This document shows, in pieces, positions 42,801 through 52,499 of a DNA stretch of 64,000 nt; positions within the stretch are counted from its first letter, which is position 1, and each line of letters begins with the position of its first letter. The DNA is taken from the NCBI RefSeq assembly GCF_030445035.2, contig NC_080680.1, positions 94,121,157 through 94,185,156 on the forward strand, in the 5' to 3' direction. The notes beneath the pieces are model-generated. The model saw only the letters and a list, made by a program, of their open reading frames with translations, was not told the DNA's origin and did no database searches. The stretch comes from Dasypus novemcinctus. Taxonomy: Eukaryota > Chordata > Mammalia > Cingulata > Dasypodidae. A program made the translations under genes and the position numbers.

Positions 42801-43214
42801 AAAGTGAAAAAACATTAAATGGAACAGAGTGCAGTGGGTTGAGGAGAGAATGAAATGATAGCACAGAAATGAGGCAGTAGCCAGGATGAATATAGATTAA
42901 AGGGAAGGTGTGTGTGTGTGTTTAGATGAAAGAAAGTACAGCATATTTGTATATTGATGGAAATAATCTACTAGAAAGGCGAAAACTTCAATGATGCAGA
43001 AGAAAGGAGGACAATTGCCGGGATAAAAAGCATGTGATCCAGTGGACACTGAGAGCAGCTGGCTTTAGGTAGCAATGAGGACAGTTCATCCATTGTTTCT
43101 AGAGTGAAGGCAGAGCATATGGGCTCAGATGCAGGTAGACTGAAAAATCTGGCATTCGAAGAGGGTGGAGAGAGTCAGCAGCCATTTGGAAAGTAGAACA
43201 AGGAAAGGAAGCAG

Positions 43215-44310
43215 TCCCTTCTTGATTTAAAGCATCTCCCTGTGCACATCAAGACCATTTCTTATCACCAACCTCTCCCAACACCCACCCCGTACCAGGC
43301 CCAGTGATGGATAGAGGGGTTCACAGATGACTCACAGTGTCCCTGCTGTTGAGAAGTTCACAGTCTAGGAAGGGAGATAGACCTGCAAACCGACAACTTC
43401 AATACAATATGCTAAAAATAAAGGCGTGTACAAAGTGCTTTAAGAACAAAGAGGGAGTGAATAACTTTGCCTGGCTGGGTCAGAAAAGGTTTCCTAGAGG
43501 TGAAATTTAAATTAGGCTTCAAGGAGGACTACCCATTACTAAGCATGCTATGGGAGGAAGGTTGCTCAATGTGGAGGGAATAGCATGTGAAAGCTACAGA
43601 GGACGAGAAAGATTCCTTTACCTCTTCTTCTATCTGTTCCACCTGGCTCTTTGCCTCTTTTCTACTTACTGCTCCCTCCCTCCCCCCCAAATTCCCAAGC
43701 TGTCATCCCCCAGGCTTCCTTAGTTGAAGAGGAAATTTTTCTTTTTGGAAAGTTTAATAAACTTCCGTTCAGCCAGTACTGAGTCATGACAAAGGTGTGT
43801 TTCACACTTAAACAAACATCTCAGATGTTATTTTTTACACTTGAAGAACAAGCTATTTTTAAAGAAATTCAAACTTATGAAGACTCAGCAAGGCCAATTT
43901 CTGTGACCTGTTTTTAAGGAGTAAGCTTTGGAAAGGAGCATAGCGGCCAGCAGTGCCAGCCTCAGAAGACCTGGCAATTCTTCCCTTTAAATGTTTCAGT
44001 AAGCCAGCCAGTAGTTTCACCTTACTGGGTTGCTCTTTTTATCTTGGCTATCTGGTCTTCCGGAAACCTTTCAGGGAGTATGCTACAATCCTCCAGTAAC
44101 AAAATGAGGGAAGATGAGGGCACTCCTCTCCCAGAAAAGGAATAAGATAATCGTGGAGGGGATGGAGAGAAGAGGATGGATTTGAGAGGTGTTTACAAGA
44201 TGTTGTGAATGAAGAGTAGACATTTCCCAATGCTTCAGAATTGTTACTGTATCTATCTACAGCAGCTTGTCTCTTCCCTTGTATGGGCTATCAATTTCAT
44301 TCCTCCCTGT
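43215..44310. other. Unassigned DNA with a further ancient-repeat copy
   Basis: 43270-43620 shows CCCTGCTGTTGAGAAGTTCA, CAGTCTAGGAAGGGAGATAG and AATTAGGCTTCAAGGAGGAC, wording of the 5' part of the repeat called at 25965-26475. The remainder to 44310 is unassigned with no gene support. Confidence 0.4.
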
Positions 44311-44312
44311 AT

Positions 44313-44760
44313 ATGGTAGACTGAGTTTTGTACCCCAGAAAAAAGACAGCATCTTAATCTTAATCCACTCCTACGGGTATGAACCCATTGTAAAAGGACC
44401 TTTTGAAGATATTATTTTTAGTTAAGATGTGACCAGCTGAATGAGGATGGGTCTTAATCCTATTACTGGAGGCCCTATAAAGAGAAAGGCTCGAGGAGTA
44501 GACCAAAGCTGGAAGTCAGAGGGAACCCAGGAGAGAAAGGAGAGGACCATCACTAGGTGCATTGCCTTGTGACAGGAAAAGCCAAGAAACCTAAGGATCA
44601 CTGGCAGCCAGCTCCAGAACACCACGTCTTCAGGGAGAAAGTATTACCTTGCTGATGCCTTGATTTTGGACTTCTAGCCTCAAAACTATGAGCCAATAAA
44701 TTCCTGATGTTTAAGCCAATCCATTGTGTGCTATTTGTCATAGCAGCATGGGAAATTAAG
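44313..44760 (+). mobile_element. Probable MaLR-type solo LTR
   Basis: The landmarks fit the family order: GAGTTTTGTACCCCAGAAAA, GTTAAGATGTGACCAGCTGA, GAGGCCCTATAAAGAGAAAG (possible TATA box), GATGCCTTGATTTTGGACTT, CTAGCCTCAAAACTATGAGC, CAATAAATTCCTGATGTTTA and a TTTGTCATAGCAGCATGGGA end. No internal retroviral sequence is present. Confidence 0.55.
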
Positions 44761-45419
44761 ATTCTATGCATGTATAACACCCTGCCATTGAATTTATTCC
44801 TCTGCCTTCTTGAATTGGGGCTGGACTTGACTACTTTGATCAATTGAACATGGGGGAAATGATGCTGGGTAATCCCAAGCCTCACCTTTAGGGGTTTGGT
44901 AGCTATCATTGGGAGAAGTCCAAGACATACGAAGAGGCTGCATGTCAGGGTTCTAGGTGACATCTCAGCTGAGCTTCTCAGCCAACACTAGCATCAAATG
45001 CCATTGTTTTAAAGGAAACACACTCTTGAGAATCTAAGATAACTGCAATTAATCAGTCTAAGATAACTGCAATTAATGTCAAACTCTGCCACTGTAGGCA
45101 ATCACTTTGTACCAACAGGAGCACTAAATTTTGGCTGTCCAGAGTCATTTGCAAGGTGATTGTTCTGGAGATCAAGAAAATGCTTATATTATTAGTATTA
45201 TTATAGGTTATAATTGAAAACAAAACATACATTTGGAAAATTCTCTTAGAACTTGTGAACTTCTGAAGTATGTCCAACCAGAGGTCCATGGACACCTAGG
45301 CACTCTCCCCAGTTTGGGAAATACTGAGGCTGAGTGACTTCTTAGGACTTTCCTGCTGTCTTAAAGGCTTCCTGTCTTAAAAGTCTAGGAACTTGTTTTA
45401 AAACTGAGGTGAGCAGCAA
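44761..45419. other. Unassigned DNA with a 24-bp direct duplication
   Basis: TCTAAGATAACTGCAATTAA occurs at 45033-45052 and again at 45057-45076, giving a 24-bp period. Otherwise no gene or named repeat is recognised. Confidence 0.6.
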
Positions 45420-45632
45420 GTGATCCAGAGCATTGAGCTGAATCTCAGGTCTTCCACATATTAGGTTTGGGCAACTTACTTATCTTCTTGAAGCCTTCGT
45501 TTTCTCATTTATTAATTAAAATAAAAACTGTATCTGCTTCATAGGATTGTTGTGAGGATTAAAGACAATGTATTTAAGTGTGCTTAATATACTGCTTGGC
45601 ACATAATAAGTGCGTAATAAATGTTGGCTATT
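45420..45632 (+). repeat. MIR SINE
   Basis: TTGGGCAACTTACTTATCTT, TTCATAGGATTGTTGTGAGG, ATTAAAGACAATGTATTTAA, GCTTGGCACATAATAAGTGC and GTAATAAATGTTGGCTATTG form a well-kept MIR core and 3' end. Confidence 0.85.
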
Positions 45633-45834
45633 GGTAGTGTGCCAGGAAATACTCAAAACCACTGGATAAACGAGGAACATCTTCCTGGAGTGTGAATTTA
45701 GGCTGAGTTTAGAAAACAGAGTTTGAATTTTTCTCATAATGGGAAGTAATAAAAAACATACATCATGTTAAAACAAACATAGAAATCAAATGAAAAGAAT
45801 TTAAAGTTAAAATGTGAAATTTCAAAGAAATTTT

Positions 45835-46148
45835 TGGGAAGCAGACGTGGCTCAACTGATAGAGTGTCCGCCTAGCATATGGAGGGTCCAGGGTTCGATC
45901 CCTGGGGCCTCCTGACCCATGTAGTAAGCTGGCCCACTCGCAGTGCTGCCACGCACAAGGAGTGTGCCCCGTGTGAAAAAAGCCCAGCTAACCTAGGAGT
46001 GGACTTCACACACAAAGAGAGCAGCTTCCCAGTTCCGCCAGATTATGCAAACACATGCAGAGGAGCACCCAATGAATGGACACAGAGAGCAGACGACGGG
46101 GAGGGGAAGGGGAGAGAAATAAATAAAATAAATCATTAAAAAAAAAAG
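45835..46148 (+). mobile_element. Older DAS-type SINE with near-perfect B box
   Basis: Head GCAGACGTGGCTCAACTGAT, B box GGGTTCGATCCCTGG, a shortened body, and tail AAATAAATAAAATAAATCAT. The TSD is AAAGAAATTTT (45824-45834 and 46149-46159). The internal promoter boxes are among the closest to the tRNA consensus in this window. Confidence 0.92.
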
Positions 46149-46159
46149 AAAGAAATTTT

Positions 46160-46714
46160 GGCTGAGGATGGATTTGGGCCCCATCCCCAGACCTCCAGCG
46201 AGGCTGTCTTATTCTGTTCTGCTCTGAGGATCCTTCAGGGGGAATGCTTCAGTAGAAGCTCTGGGCTGTTTTGTGTCTGAGACTGATAGAAATATCAGGA
46301 ATTTTAGAAGAAATTCTGTGAGAAATGGGTGTCCTGACCAGGAATACCTGCTCTGTTTTTGTCAATTTCCCCAGAGCCCCCCACCAAAATGTTTTAGGGT
46401 TTATTACCTGGGGAAGGAGAATGGTAAAATTTGCTAGGTATTCATTTAACAAACATTTATTAAGTAACCACTATATGGATAGCCACTGTCCTAATGGATA
46501 CAGAGATAAACAAATAAAACAAACATCCTCCCCCCAATGGAACCTACAGTAAACTGATCATCCAATGTCAGTAGCTACTATTGTTCCAATAAGGGAATGG
46601 AAATGGGAAAGAATGAGGCAATGGGTTTGTGGTTTAGGAAAAAGATTGGGCAGTTATAGACAGTTTGAGTAGCATGAGAGGCATCCAAATAGAGATCTTG
46701 AGTAGTTGAATGTG
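46160..46714. other. Unassigned DNA
   Basis: TTAACAAACATTTATTAAGT and the following CTATATGGATAGCCACTGTC (46440-46495) resemble the start of the ancient repeat at 25965. The complementary frames at 46249-46452 and 46325-46552 have no domain. Confidence 0.4.
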
Positions 46715-46875
46715 AGTCTAGAACCATGGTCCTCAATGGAGGGGCATGAAGACATTTGTGATGAAGTTTGGGTTATCATAATGACATTTTGTGGAGGGAA
46801 GCCAGGAATGCTAGAATTCCTGCAATGCCCAGATTCTGTCACATGACTTTTGAATGTCCCACTGGACATTTATGT
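46715..46875. mobile_element. Probable old non-autonomous DNA transposon
   Basis: ACCATGGTCCTCAATGGAGG, GAAGACATTTGTGATGAAGT and CCAGGAATGCTAGAATTCCT, TGCAATGCCCAGATTCTGTC resemble a common hAT-type MER element, but terminal repeats are decayed and I cannot name the family. Confidence 0.4.
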
Positions 46876-46879
46876 AGGT

Positions 46880-47637
46880 TGAAGCCCTGTTGTTAGACCA
46901 TTTTCTTAGTCTAATTCCATTTTCATATAAACAAAGAATGTTTTAGCATGATTTTAATAGTCCAGGGAGTAATATACAATGTGAAGCAAATGAAAATTAT
47001 ATCTTGTTTTGTCCAGAAGCTACCAAGAGTTATTTACCATTTCAGAGCATCATGTCGGCAACAGCATAGGTGCATAATATGGCTTTTGTGTCGCTAGTTC
47101 AACACACCTGTATCAGTTGGCACCTGTAGCCAATGATTTGGGTCAATGGGTCTCAAACTTTAAGATTAATATTGTATATAAATCACCTGGGATCTTGCTT
47201 CATTTTGTGTTTTAATGTTGGAAGAGACTGTCTGGATAATAATGGAAATAATCCCGGAGAGAGGGAGAGGCTGACGTTACTGGAGTTACTAAGGAGGAAA
47301 GTATCTTAAAGGGCAGGAAGGGAGGGCACCCAGGCACAGGGAAAGGAGCTAGCCTTTGTTGAGAGGAAGCCGCTTTTGTACAAGGAGGGAAGGAGGACAG
47401 AATGGCTGGAGGTGCAGGTAGATTTAGAAACATGATAGCAGGACAATAAGGGATGTCACTTTCCTCATGTTCCAGTCCCCACCCCAGTAAAACCAGCTGC
47501 CTTTCTGTCTTAGCTTCTTCCTATAAAGGTGGCTAATAGCTGAGGGATGGATGGGGAAATGAAGAGGGAAGAAGACCAGGCCAAGTTCTCTATCTCCAGA
47601 GGAAAGTGCTTTGGAAAATAATATGCAGTTAAGGTAA
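46880..47637. other. Unassigned DNA with a MER20-like scrap
   Basis: TGGGTCTCAAACTTTAAGAT with AATCACCTGGGATCTTGC (47145-47200) suggests a short MER20-like element. The rest holds no recognised gene or repeat. Confidence 0.4.
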
Positions 47638-47663
47638 ATTATTATTATTATTATGTTATTATT
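47638..47663 (+). repeat. (ATT)n microsatellite
   Basis: Short run of ATT units with one ATG interruption. Confidence 0.85.
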
Positions 47664-47817
47664 GTAGTTGTTCCTTTATGCCAGTGCTGATGAATAGAGC
47701 TTTCTGAAATTATGAAAATATGCTATGCCATATGGTAGCCATTAGCCACATGTGTCTATTGAACACTTGAAGTGTGGCTAGTGCAACTGAGGAATTGAAT
47801 TTTTAAAAATCCATTAG

Positions 47818-47904
47818 TTTTTTTTTAAGGAGGTACCAAAGATCGAACCCGGGACCTCATAAAAGGGAGGCAGATGCTCAACCACTGAGCTACATCTGCT
47901 CCCC
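47818..47904 (-). mobile_element. Short tRNA-derived SINE (head plus tail)
   Basis: Reverse copy consisting only of a head and a T-rich tail: GATCGAACCCGGGACCTCAT with AACCACTGAGCTACATCTGC. The B box on the minus strand (GGGTTCGATC) is nearly canonical. Confidence 0.75.
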
Positions 47905-47916
47905 CTCCATCATTAG

Positions 47917-48006
47917 CTTTTTTTTTAGATATCAGGGGCCAGAGATTGAACCCAGAACCTTGTATGTGGGAAGCCGGTGCTCAGCCACTGAGCCACATTG
48001 GCTCCC
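47917..48006 (-). mobile_element. Short tRNA-derived SINE (head plus tail)
   Basis: GAGATTGAACCCAGAACCTT, then GTGCTCAGCCACTGAGCCAC and a terminal TTGGCTCCC, preceded by a T-run. Same type and direction as the copy just to the left. Confidence 0.75.
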
Positions 48007-48029
48007 CTGAGTTGGTTTCCTGGTTTGTT

Positions 48030-48137
48030 TTGCTTGCTGTTTGTTTTTTGACTTTTTTAGGAGGCACCAGAAACTGAATCCGGGACCTCCCATGTGGGAG
48101 GTAGGCGCTCAGCTGCTTGAGCCACATCTACTTTCCC
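48030..48137 (-). mobile_element. Short tRNA-derived SINE (head plus tail)
   Basis: The tail contains GCTTGCTGTTTGTTTTTTGA, followed by GAAACTGAATCCGGGACCTC and GCTGCTTGAGCCACATCTAC. Same direction as the flanking copies. Confidence 0.75.
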
Positions 48138-48157
48138 ATTATTAACTTTAAAAAATT

Positions 48158-48497
48158 TTTAAGGGCTTAAGATTTATTGTAATTCACTTATTTCCCCCTA
48201 CCTCCTCACTGTTTGCACTTGCTGTGTCTGTTCATCTTCCTTGTTTCTTTGAAGCACCAGGAACCTAACCTGGGACCTCTGATGTGGGAGAGAAGCACCT
48301 AATCACTTGAGCCACCTCTGTTCCCTGCTTTGTTGTCTCTCATTATGTTTTCCTCTTGTGTCTCTTGTTATGTCAACTTGTTGCACCTGCCTGTCGCACC
48401 AGCTCGCTGACTTCTTTGGGAGGCACTGGGAACATAACCAGGGACCTCCTGTGTGGTAGGTGGGATCCCAATCACTTGAGGCACATCCACTTTCCCC
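48158..48497 (-). mobile_element. DAS-related SINE, two-module class
   Basis: The tail AGATTTATTGTAATTCACTT is followed by an internal tRNA-like module at about 48250-48325 (CAGGAACCTAACCTGGGACC, CACTTGAGCCACCTCTGTTC) and the terminal head at 48420-48497 (ACATAACCAGGGACCTCCTG). This is the clearest view of two complete head modules in one element. Confidence 0.75.
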
Positions 48498-48649
48498 ATC
48501 TTAACTTTTAATTGTTTTAACTTCAAATAACCACACATGGCTAATGTCTATTGTATTGGAGAGTGCAGCTCTAGGTGTTTTCCACCTTCGTCTCAGTGTG
48601 GTTCTTCAGATGAGCACTCTCTACAGAGGATAGTGTTGCTTGGAAGCAA

Positions 48650-48840
48650 GAGCAATGGACTTGAAATCAGACCAGAGTCCAGCTTTAGCTATGCTTTTTC
48701 CTGACTGGGTGATCTTGGATGATTCATAAACCATTTCTGGGCATCAGTGTCCTCTGCTTTCTTCACCTCAGTGGAGAGATGGGAGGGCCAAGTAAGCTAA
48801 GGATGTGAAGTCCCTTGGAACTGTGAAGAGCTGAACTCCA
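48650..48840 (+). repeat. MIR SINE
   Basis: GACTTGAAATCAGACCAGAG, GACTGGGTGATCTTGGATGA and AAGTAAGCTAAGGATGTGAA are diverged MIR landmarks. Confidence 0.55.
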
Positions 48841-48884
48841 CTGACACAGGGAAGGCAATCCACCTCCCTTTAGTAGGCATCTTT

Positions 48885-49190
48885 AACACAAATGGTACAG
48901 CACTGTGCTTGAGGATGCTCTATGGGTGCCTCCTCTGAGAAGCCTTTGAGGAACCGGCCCCTCCTCTCCTGTGGGAGGTGGCCGCTCCCTTCTTTGTAGG
49001 TCATTTAATGTTATTTAACATTATTTAATTGAGGTATATCTTCCCCACTGGCCTCCAGCCCCACGAGGGCAGGGGGCAATATAGCTTTCTGCTCACTTTT
49101 GTATCCCTAGTGACTAGCAGAGGGCCTGGCACATAGTAGCTACTCAGTAAATATTTGTGCAATGAATGGATGAAATATAAGGTACTGGCA
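48885..49190 (+). repeat. L2 LINE 3' end
   Basis: GTGCCTCCTCTGAGAAGCCT, CTTCCCCACTGGCCTCCAGC, CACGAGGGCAGGGGGCAATA, GTATCCCTAGTGACTAGCAG, GGGCCTGGCACATAGTAGCT and TCAGTAAATATTTGTGCAAT follow the L2 3' end order, ending in ATGAATGGATGAA. Confidence 0.75.
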
Positions 49191-49289
49191 TTCAAACTTA
49201 GGTATGATTCCAAATCTCACAAGCTCAAGGGCTTTGCAGTATTTACTACCTTCCCTTGTTTAAAACAGGGGAAATAATGCAAAAGACTC

Positions 49290-50034
49290 ACATATCCAAC
49301 ATAGGAGTTGGTTTAATTAAATGATTCTTAAAATGCAACATCATGCAGAATACTTAGTGACACAAAAAGAAGCATATTTACTTTGTAAAGTGAAAAAAAT
49401 CTAAGCAGAAGATATAACCTCATTTTATAAAAGGTATATATATTTCTATGCCTAGAAAAAGACTGGAATAATAAAGCCCAAATGTTAACAGTGATTATTA
49501 CCACTGGGTGGAATTAGGAGATAATACTTTTATTATTTCCCCCCCAAAATGTTCTATTTGATTTTTCAAAAATGTATTAACTATACCCAGAAAAAGCAAA
49601 AATATAGAGCTGGCAAGTAGATTAGTGGTTGCTTGTAATTAGGGAATTAACTGTAAATGGCAAGAAGGATCTTATGAGGGAAAGAAAATGTTCTAAAACT
49701 GATTTATGATGATGATTGTACCACTTGGTAAAGTTATTAAAAATCATTGAATTATATACTTGAAGTGGGTGAATTTTATGATATATATATAATATACCTC
49801 AATAAACTTGCTAAAATATACATATATTTATATATTTATTCTTTAAAAAATTAGAACAATGTTGAAGTGTTCAAAGTTCCTGTCCCCTTACCCAATTCTA
49901 CTTTCCAGGCATAATCAGTGGTATTTTGTGTTTAATCCTTTCAGACCTTTTTTCTATGCAGAATCTAACAAACACATTATATATACATATTTTTTTTGCA
50001 AACTTCTTTCTCTGGACAGTATTTTGTGGGACAC
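49290..50034 (+). mobile_element. L1 3' end fragments
   Basis: An L1ME-like piece at 49290-49590 (AATGTTAACAGTGATTATTA, CACTGGGTGGAATTAGGAGA), an L1M terminus at 49600-49820 (AGTAGATTAGTGGTTGCTTG, ATGATTGTACCACTTGGTAA, TACCTCAATAAACTTGCTAA), both forward, and a reverse L1ME scrap at 49850-50034 (TTTCAGACCTTTTTTCTATG). Confidence 0.7.
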
Positions 50035-50048
50035 AAGAAACTTAACAG

Positions 50049-50421
50049 GGAAACGGACTTTGGCTCTGTGGTTGGGGCGTCCGTCTACCACATGGGAGGT
50101 CCACGGTTCAAACCCCGGGCCTCCTTGACCCGTGTGGAGCTGGCCCATGCGCAGTGCTGATGCGCGCAGGGAGTGCCGTGCCACGCAGGGGTGTCCCCCG
50201 CGTAGGGGAGCCCCACGCGCAAGGAGTGCACCCATAAGGAGAGCCGCCCAGCGCGGAGAGTGCAGCCTGCCCAGGAATGGCGCCGCCCACACTTCCCGTG
50301 CTGCTGACAACAACAGAAGTGGACAAAAGAAACAAGACGCAGCAAAAAGACACAGAAAACAGACAACCGGGGGAGGGGAGGGGAATTAAATAAATAAAAA
50401 TAAATCTTTAAAAAAAAAAAA
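50049..50421 (+). mobile_element. Young CpG-rich DAS-type SINE
   Basis: Full-length forward copy of the short-body subtype; B box CACGGTTCAAACCCCG, many CpGs (GATGCGCGCAGGGAGTGCCG), tail AAATAAAAATAAATC followed by 16 A residues. The 14-bp TSD AAGAAACTTAACAG (50035-50048 and 50422-50435) is perfect, the best evidence in the window for a recent insertion. Confidence 0.97.
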
Positions 50422-50614
50422 AAGAAACTTAACAGTAGCTGCTCTGGGAGGTGGGATTGGGGGCTACTTTTGTATCATTTCCATGTTGTTGTTGTGGTTT
50501 TTTTTGCCCTGAGTGTTTGGAATTATAAACCCAAAAAAGATATTGAAATAAGAGATGCCGTTGAATGTTTACTGCCTTGTGGTCCTCCTACTTAAAATAA
50601 ATAAATAAAAATTA

Positions 50615-50780
50615 AATGTGTCAGACCCCAAGCTAAGTGCCTTAGATGCACTGTCTCACTGAATCCTCATAACAATCCTATGAGGTGTGCAATGCTATTA
50701 GTCTCATTTGACAAATGAGGAAACTAAGATCAAGGGACACTGAGTTTTCCAAGGTCACACACACAACTAGTGTGATAGTA
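50615..50780 (-). repeat. MIR SINE
   Basis: CTAAGTGCCTTAGATGCACT, ACTGAATCCTCATAACAATC, CTCATTTGACAAATGAGGAA and CCAAGGTCACACACACAACT are a reverse MIR in good condition. Confidence 0.85.
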
Positions 50781-50789
50781 CACTCTTCT

Positions 50790-51505
50790 CTCCCTGGCAG
50801 ATTTACATTTATTCTGCAAGACCCAGCTTTAACGATCTCAAGTGTAGTCTTCCCTAACTGGCTTAGAAAGACTACCCTCTAGGCACTTATAGTCCAGGGA
50901 GGACAAAGACAGCTAAACAATGATTATGATCTAGAGTGATAAGAATATGGGGTTTAACACGACTAAGTGTAAAGTAGAGGAACTTTCCTGTGGCAGCCAA
51001 TTTTGTCAGGGGGATAAAAGAAGGTGTGGACTGGAGAGAAGGTGTAGAAAGGATTTGGGGCCTACTACCTGGACCAGGATGCCTAGGGGTGTTACAGACT
51101 GGATCATGTTCTGGGAACTACTGTTCTGTAGTTCACTTTGGTGGTAGGGTCAGACTGACCAGAAGGAGGGACAAAAGGAAGCTTGGTCTGTGAGATGAAG
51201 CTGGCAAGGTGTACCTTGAAGCGTACTGCCAGAATTATCGAGGCTTTTAAAATTGTGTTAGAGTGTTTATACTTTATCCTGTAACTGAAGGAGAGCTGTT
51301 AAGAGTTGAGCCTAGGATGGTAGAAAGGCGGGAGGGGGTATCCAAGGAGGCTGTTGTGGGAAACCTCTACTTCGCCCACGACTCTCCCATGCCGGGAACT
51401 ACGTTAGGGCAAAGACTCTGTCTCATTCACTTATGCATTCCAGCAACTAGCACGTAGCTAGCTGGTATTCAGTAGGCGCCAATGCATGAATAAAAGAATG
51501 GATCT
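50790..51505 (+). repeat. L2 fragments with unassigned DNA between
   Basis: L2-like text at 50800-50895 (GCAAGACCCAGCTTTAACGA, GTCTTCCCTAACTGGCTTAG) and at 51390-51505 (GTTAGGGCAAAGACTCTGTC, GCAACTAGCACGTAGCTAGC, AGTAGGCGCCAATGCATGAA). Between them, 50900-51380 shows ancient-repeat-like wording (TTTATACTTTATCCTGTAAC) but no gene. Confidence 0.5.
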
Positions 51506-51734
51506 ATGCTCCTTTCCACGAAGAAGTGCCTGCTAGCGACACTGTAAAATAAAAAACAAGCCATCATTTCTAGTCCAGCACTTCCCCTGATACGGTGCAG
51601 GTTAGGTGCTTGGCGAATGTCTGAACCAACCATAAGGAGGTCAGAGAGTTCCTGACCCAAGCTCAGTTCTAGGGGAGTCTGTTAGGGGTGGCTAGGGTTG
51701 GAAAAAGGAGAGGTGATTGCTGACTAAGCTGCAA

Positions 51735-51965
51735 CTTCTGTTTAGCTCATGCTATGTGCCAGGAGAATTCATGCCTATTGTCTTATTCCATTTCCTCCGA
51801 AACTCAGTATGTCGGAATTAGTGTTCCAGTTTCACCCACGAGGAAACTAAGGCTCGGAGTGGTTCGGTGACGTGGCCAAGGTCATAAGCCAGCAAGTGTA
51901 AGGCGGGAGAAGGCTGGGAATTCGAACCTTATAATACGTAAAAGCCCACTGCTTTCCCCTTCTCT
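51735..51965 (-). repeat. MIR SINE upstream of the CpG island
   Basis: ATGCTATGTGCCAGGAGAAT, GTTTCACCCACGAGGAAACT, AAGGCTCGGAGTGGTTCGGT, GGCCAAGGTCATAAGCCAGC and GGGAATTCGAACC form a reverse MIR. It retains several CpGs, possibly because it lies at the edge of an unmethylated island. Confidence 0.8.
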
Positions 51966-52404
51966 ACCCTGGAGGCACCGCGGAGCTCACTCCGTTTGCA
52001 TGGTCGCTGGTGTGTGGACCAGGGCAGCGCACACTGGGTCACTGAGTCCCAGGAGGTCAGCTCAAGGGAGTCTTCTAGAGCGGCTCTCAGGGTCAGAAGT
52101 TACGAAGTTTCCGTGCATTTCGCTCGCCTTCCAGCGCAGCTCAGGCTCTCCACGCAGCAGTTACGCCGCTAGCCCAGCGGGGCTCAGGTGCTACAGCAGG
52201 CGGGGGCCTGACTAAGGGAGGAAGGCGGGGACGCAGTTTACGTAAGCGGCCGCTCGCAGGTGCATGCGGTCGCCACCAGCGTGTGCGCCCTGCGCGTTCC
52301 CAGGTGCGCAGTTGGCGCAGGCGGCAGCACAGCACGGCGGCGGCGGGCGCTGGCTGGCGCTCTCAGGTGCGGCAGAGTGCGCGTGGAGGGGGCGCGCGGC
52401 GAGC

Positions 52405-52486
52405 GAGGGGCGGGCTTTCCGTTCCCCAGCAGCCGCGGGACCCGCCCCCTGGCCCTGCCAATGGGAGCGCTCGGCGGCGTCACGTG
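52405..52486 (+). promoter_or_regulatory. Core promoter elements
   Basis: In order: GC box GGGGCGGG (52407-52414), GC box CCCGCCCC (52441-52448), a CCAAT box (52458-52462, NF-Y type, CCAATGGGAG) and GTCACGTG (52479-52486), a palindromic E-box of USF/MITF/TFE type. There is no TATA box. The spacing of CCAAT and E-box about 50-150 bp before CGG-rich transcribed-looking sequence fits a dispersed-start housekeeping promoter reading rightward. An NRF1-type site GCGCCTGCGCA lies downstream at 52678-52688. Confidence 0.7.
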
Positions 52487-52499
52487 CTGGCCGCCGCCG

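Larger units (their letters stand above)
37306..42808 (+). mobile_element. Xenarthran L1 LINE, internally deleted
   Basis: Layout: 5' UTR 37306-38685 with degenerate tandem repeats; ORF1 remnant 38686-39862; a short remainder to about 40140; only a late piece of ORF2 (40145-41690, e.g. ACAGATTCAATGCAATTCCA, CTGGCATAAAGACAGACACA); and a 3' UTR from about 41695 with two to three tandem units, ending CTTCAATAAATTTTTTAAAA. Endonuclease and most of the reverse transcriptase are missing, so it cannot be autonomous. Flanks AGTAAATGAAACA and ATTAAATGGAACA look like a diverged TSD in the ancient repeat. It carries two later insertions: one SINE and an RPLP1 retrocopy. Confidence 0.75.
35655..43210 (+). 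repeat. Ancient long interspersed repeat, outermost layer of a nest
   Basis: The left part covers 35655-37305 except for one SINE (GGAAGCAGGGAGACCAATTT, AAGGCTTTTGCCTTGAGCAA, GAGATGCCTTTTAGACTTCT, AAGTCACTGGTAACTTTGAC). The right part resumes at about 42809 with AGTGCAGTGGGTTGAGGAGA, GCATATTTGTATATTGATGG and ACAATTGCCGGGATAAAAAG. These pieces are consecutive in a consensus I know but cannot name; the family also appears at 25965-26475. Everything at 37306-42808 is a later L1 insertion. Confidence 0.6.
47681..48575 (+). mobile_element. hAT-Charlie-type non-autonomous element opened by SINEs
   Basis: The left end CAGTGCTGATGAATAGAGCT, then CATATGGTAGCCATTAGCCA, ATGTGTCTATTGAACACTTG and TGCAACTGAGGAATTGAATT lead into the SINE cluster. 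The right end resumes TTTTAATTGTTTTAACTTCA, AATAACCACACATGGCTAAT and TGTATTGGAGAGTGCAG, the approximate inverted end. The non-SINE core would be about 230 bp. The exact family name escapes me. Confidence 0.6.

Noticed and set aside
44313..44760. Complete endogenous retrovirus
   Set aside because: Only an LTR-like segment is visible; no gag, pol or env sequence and no second LTR lie nearby.
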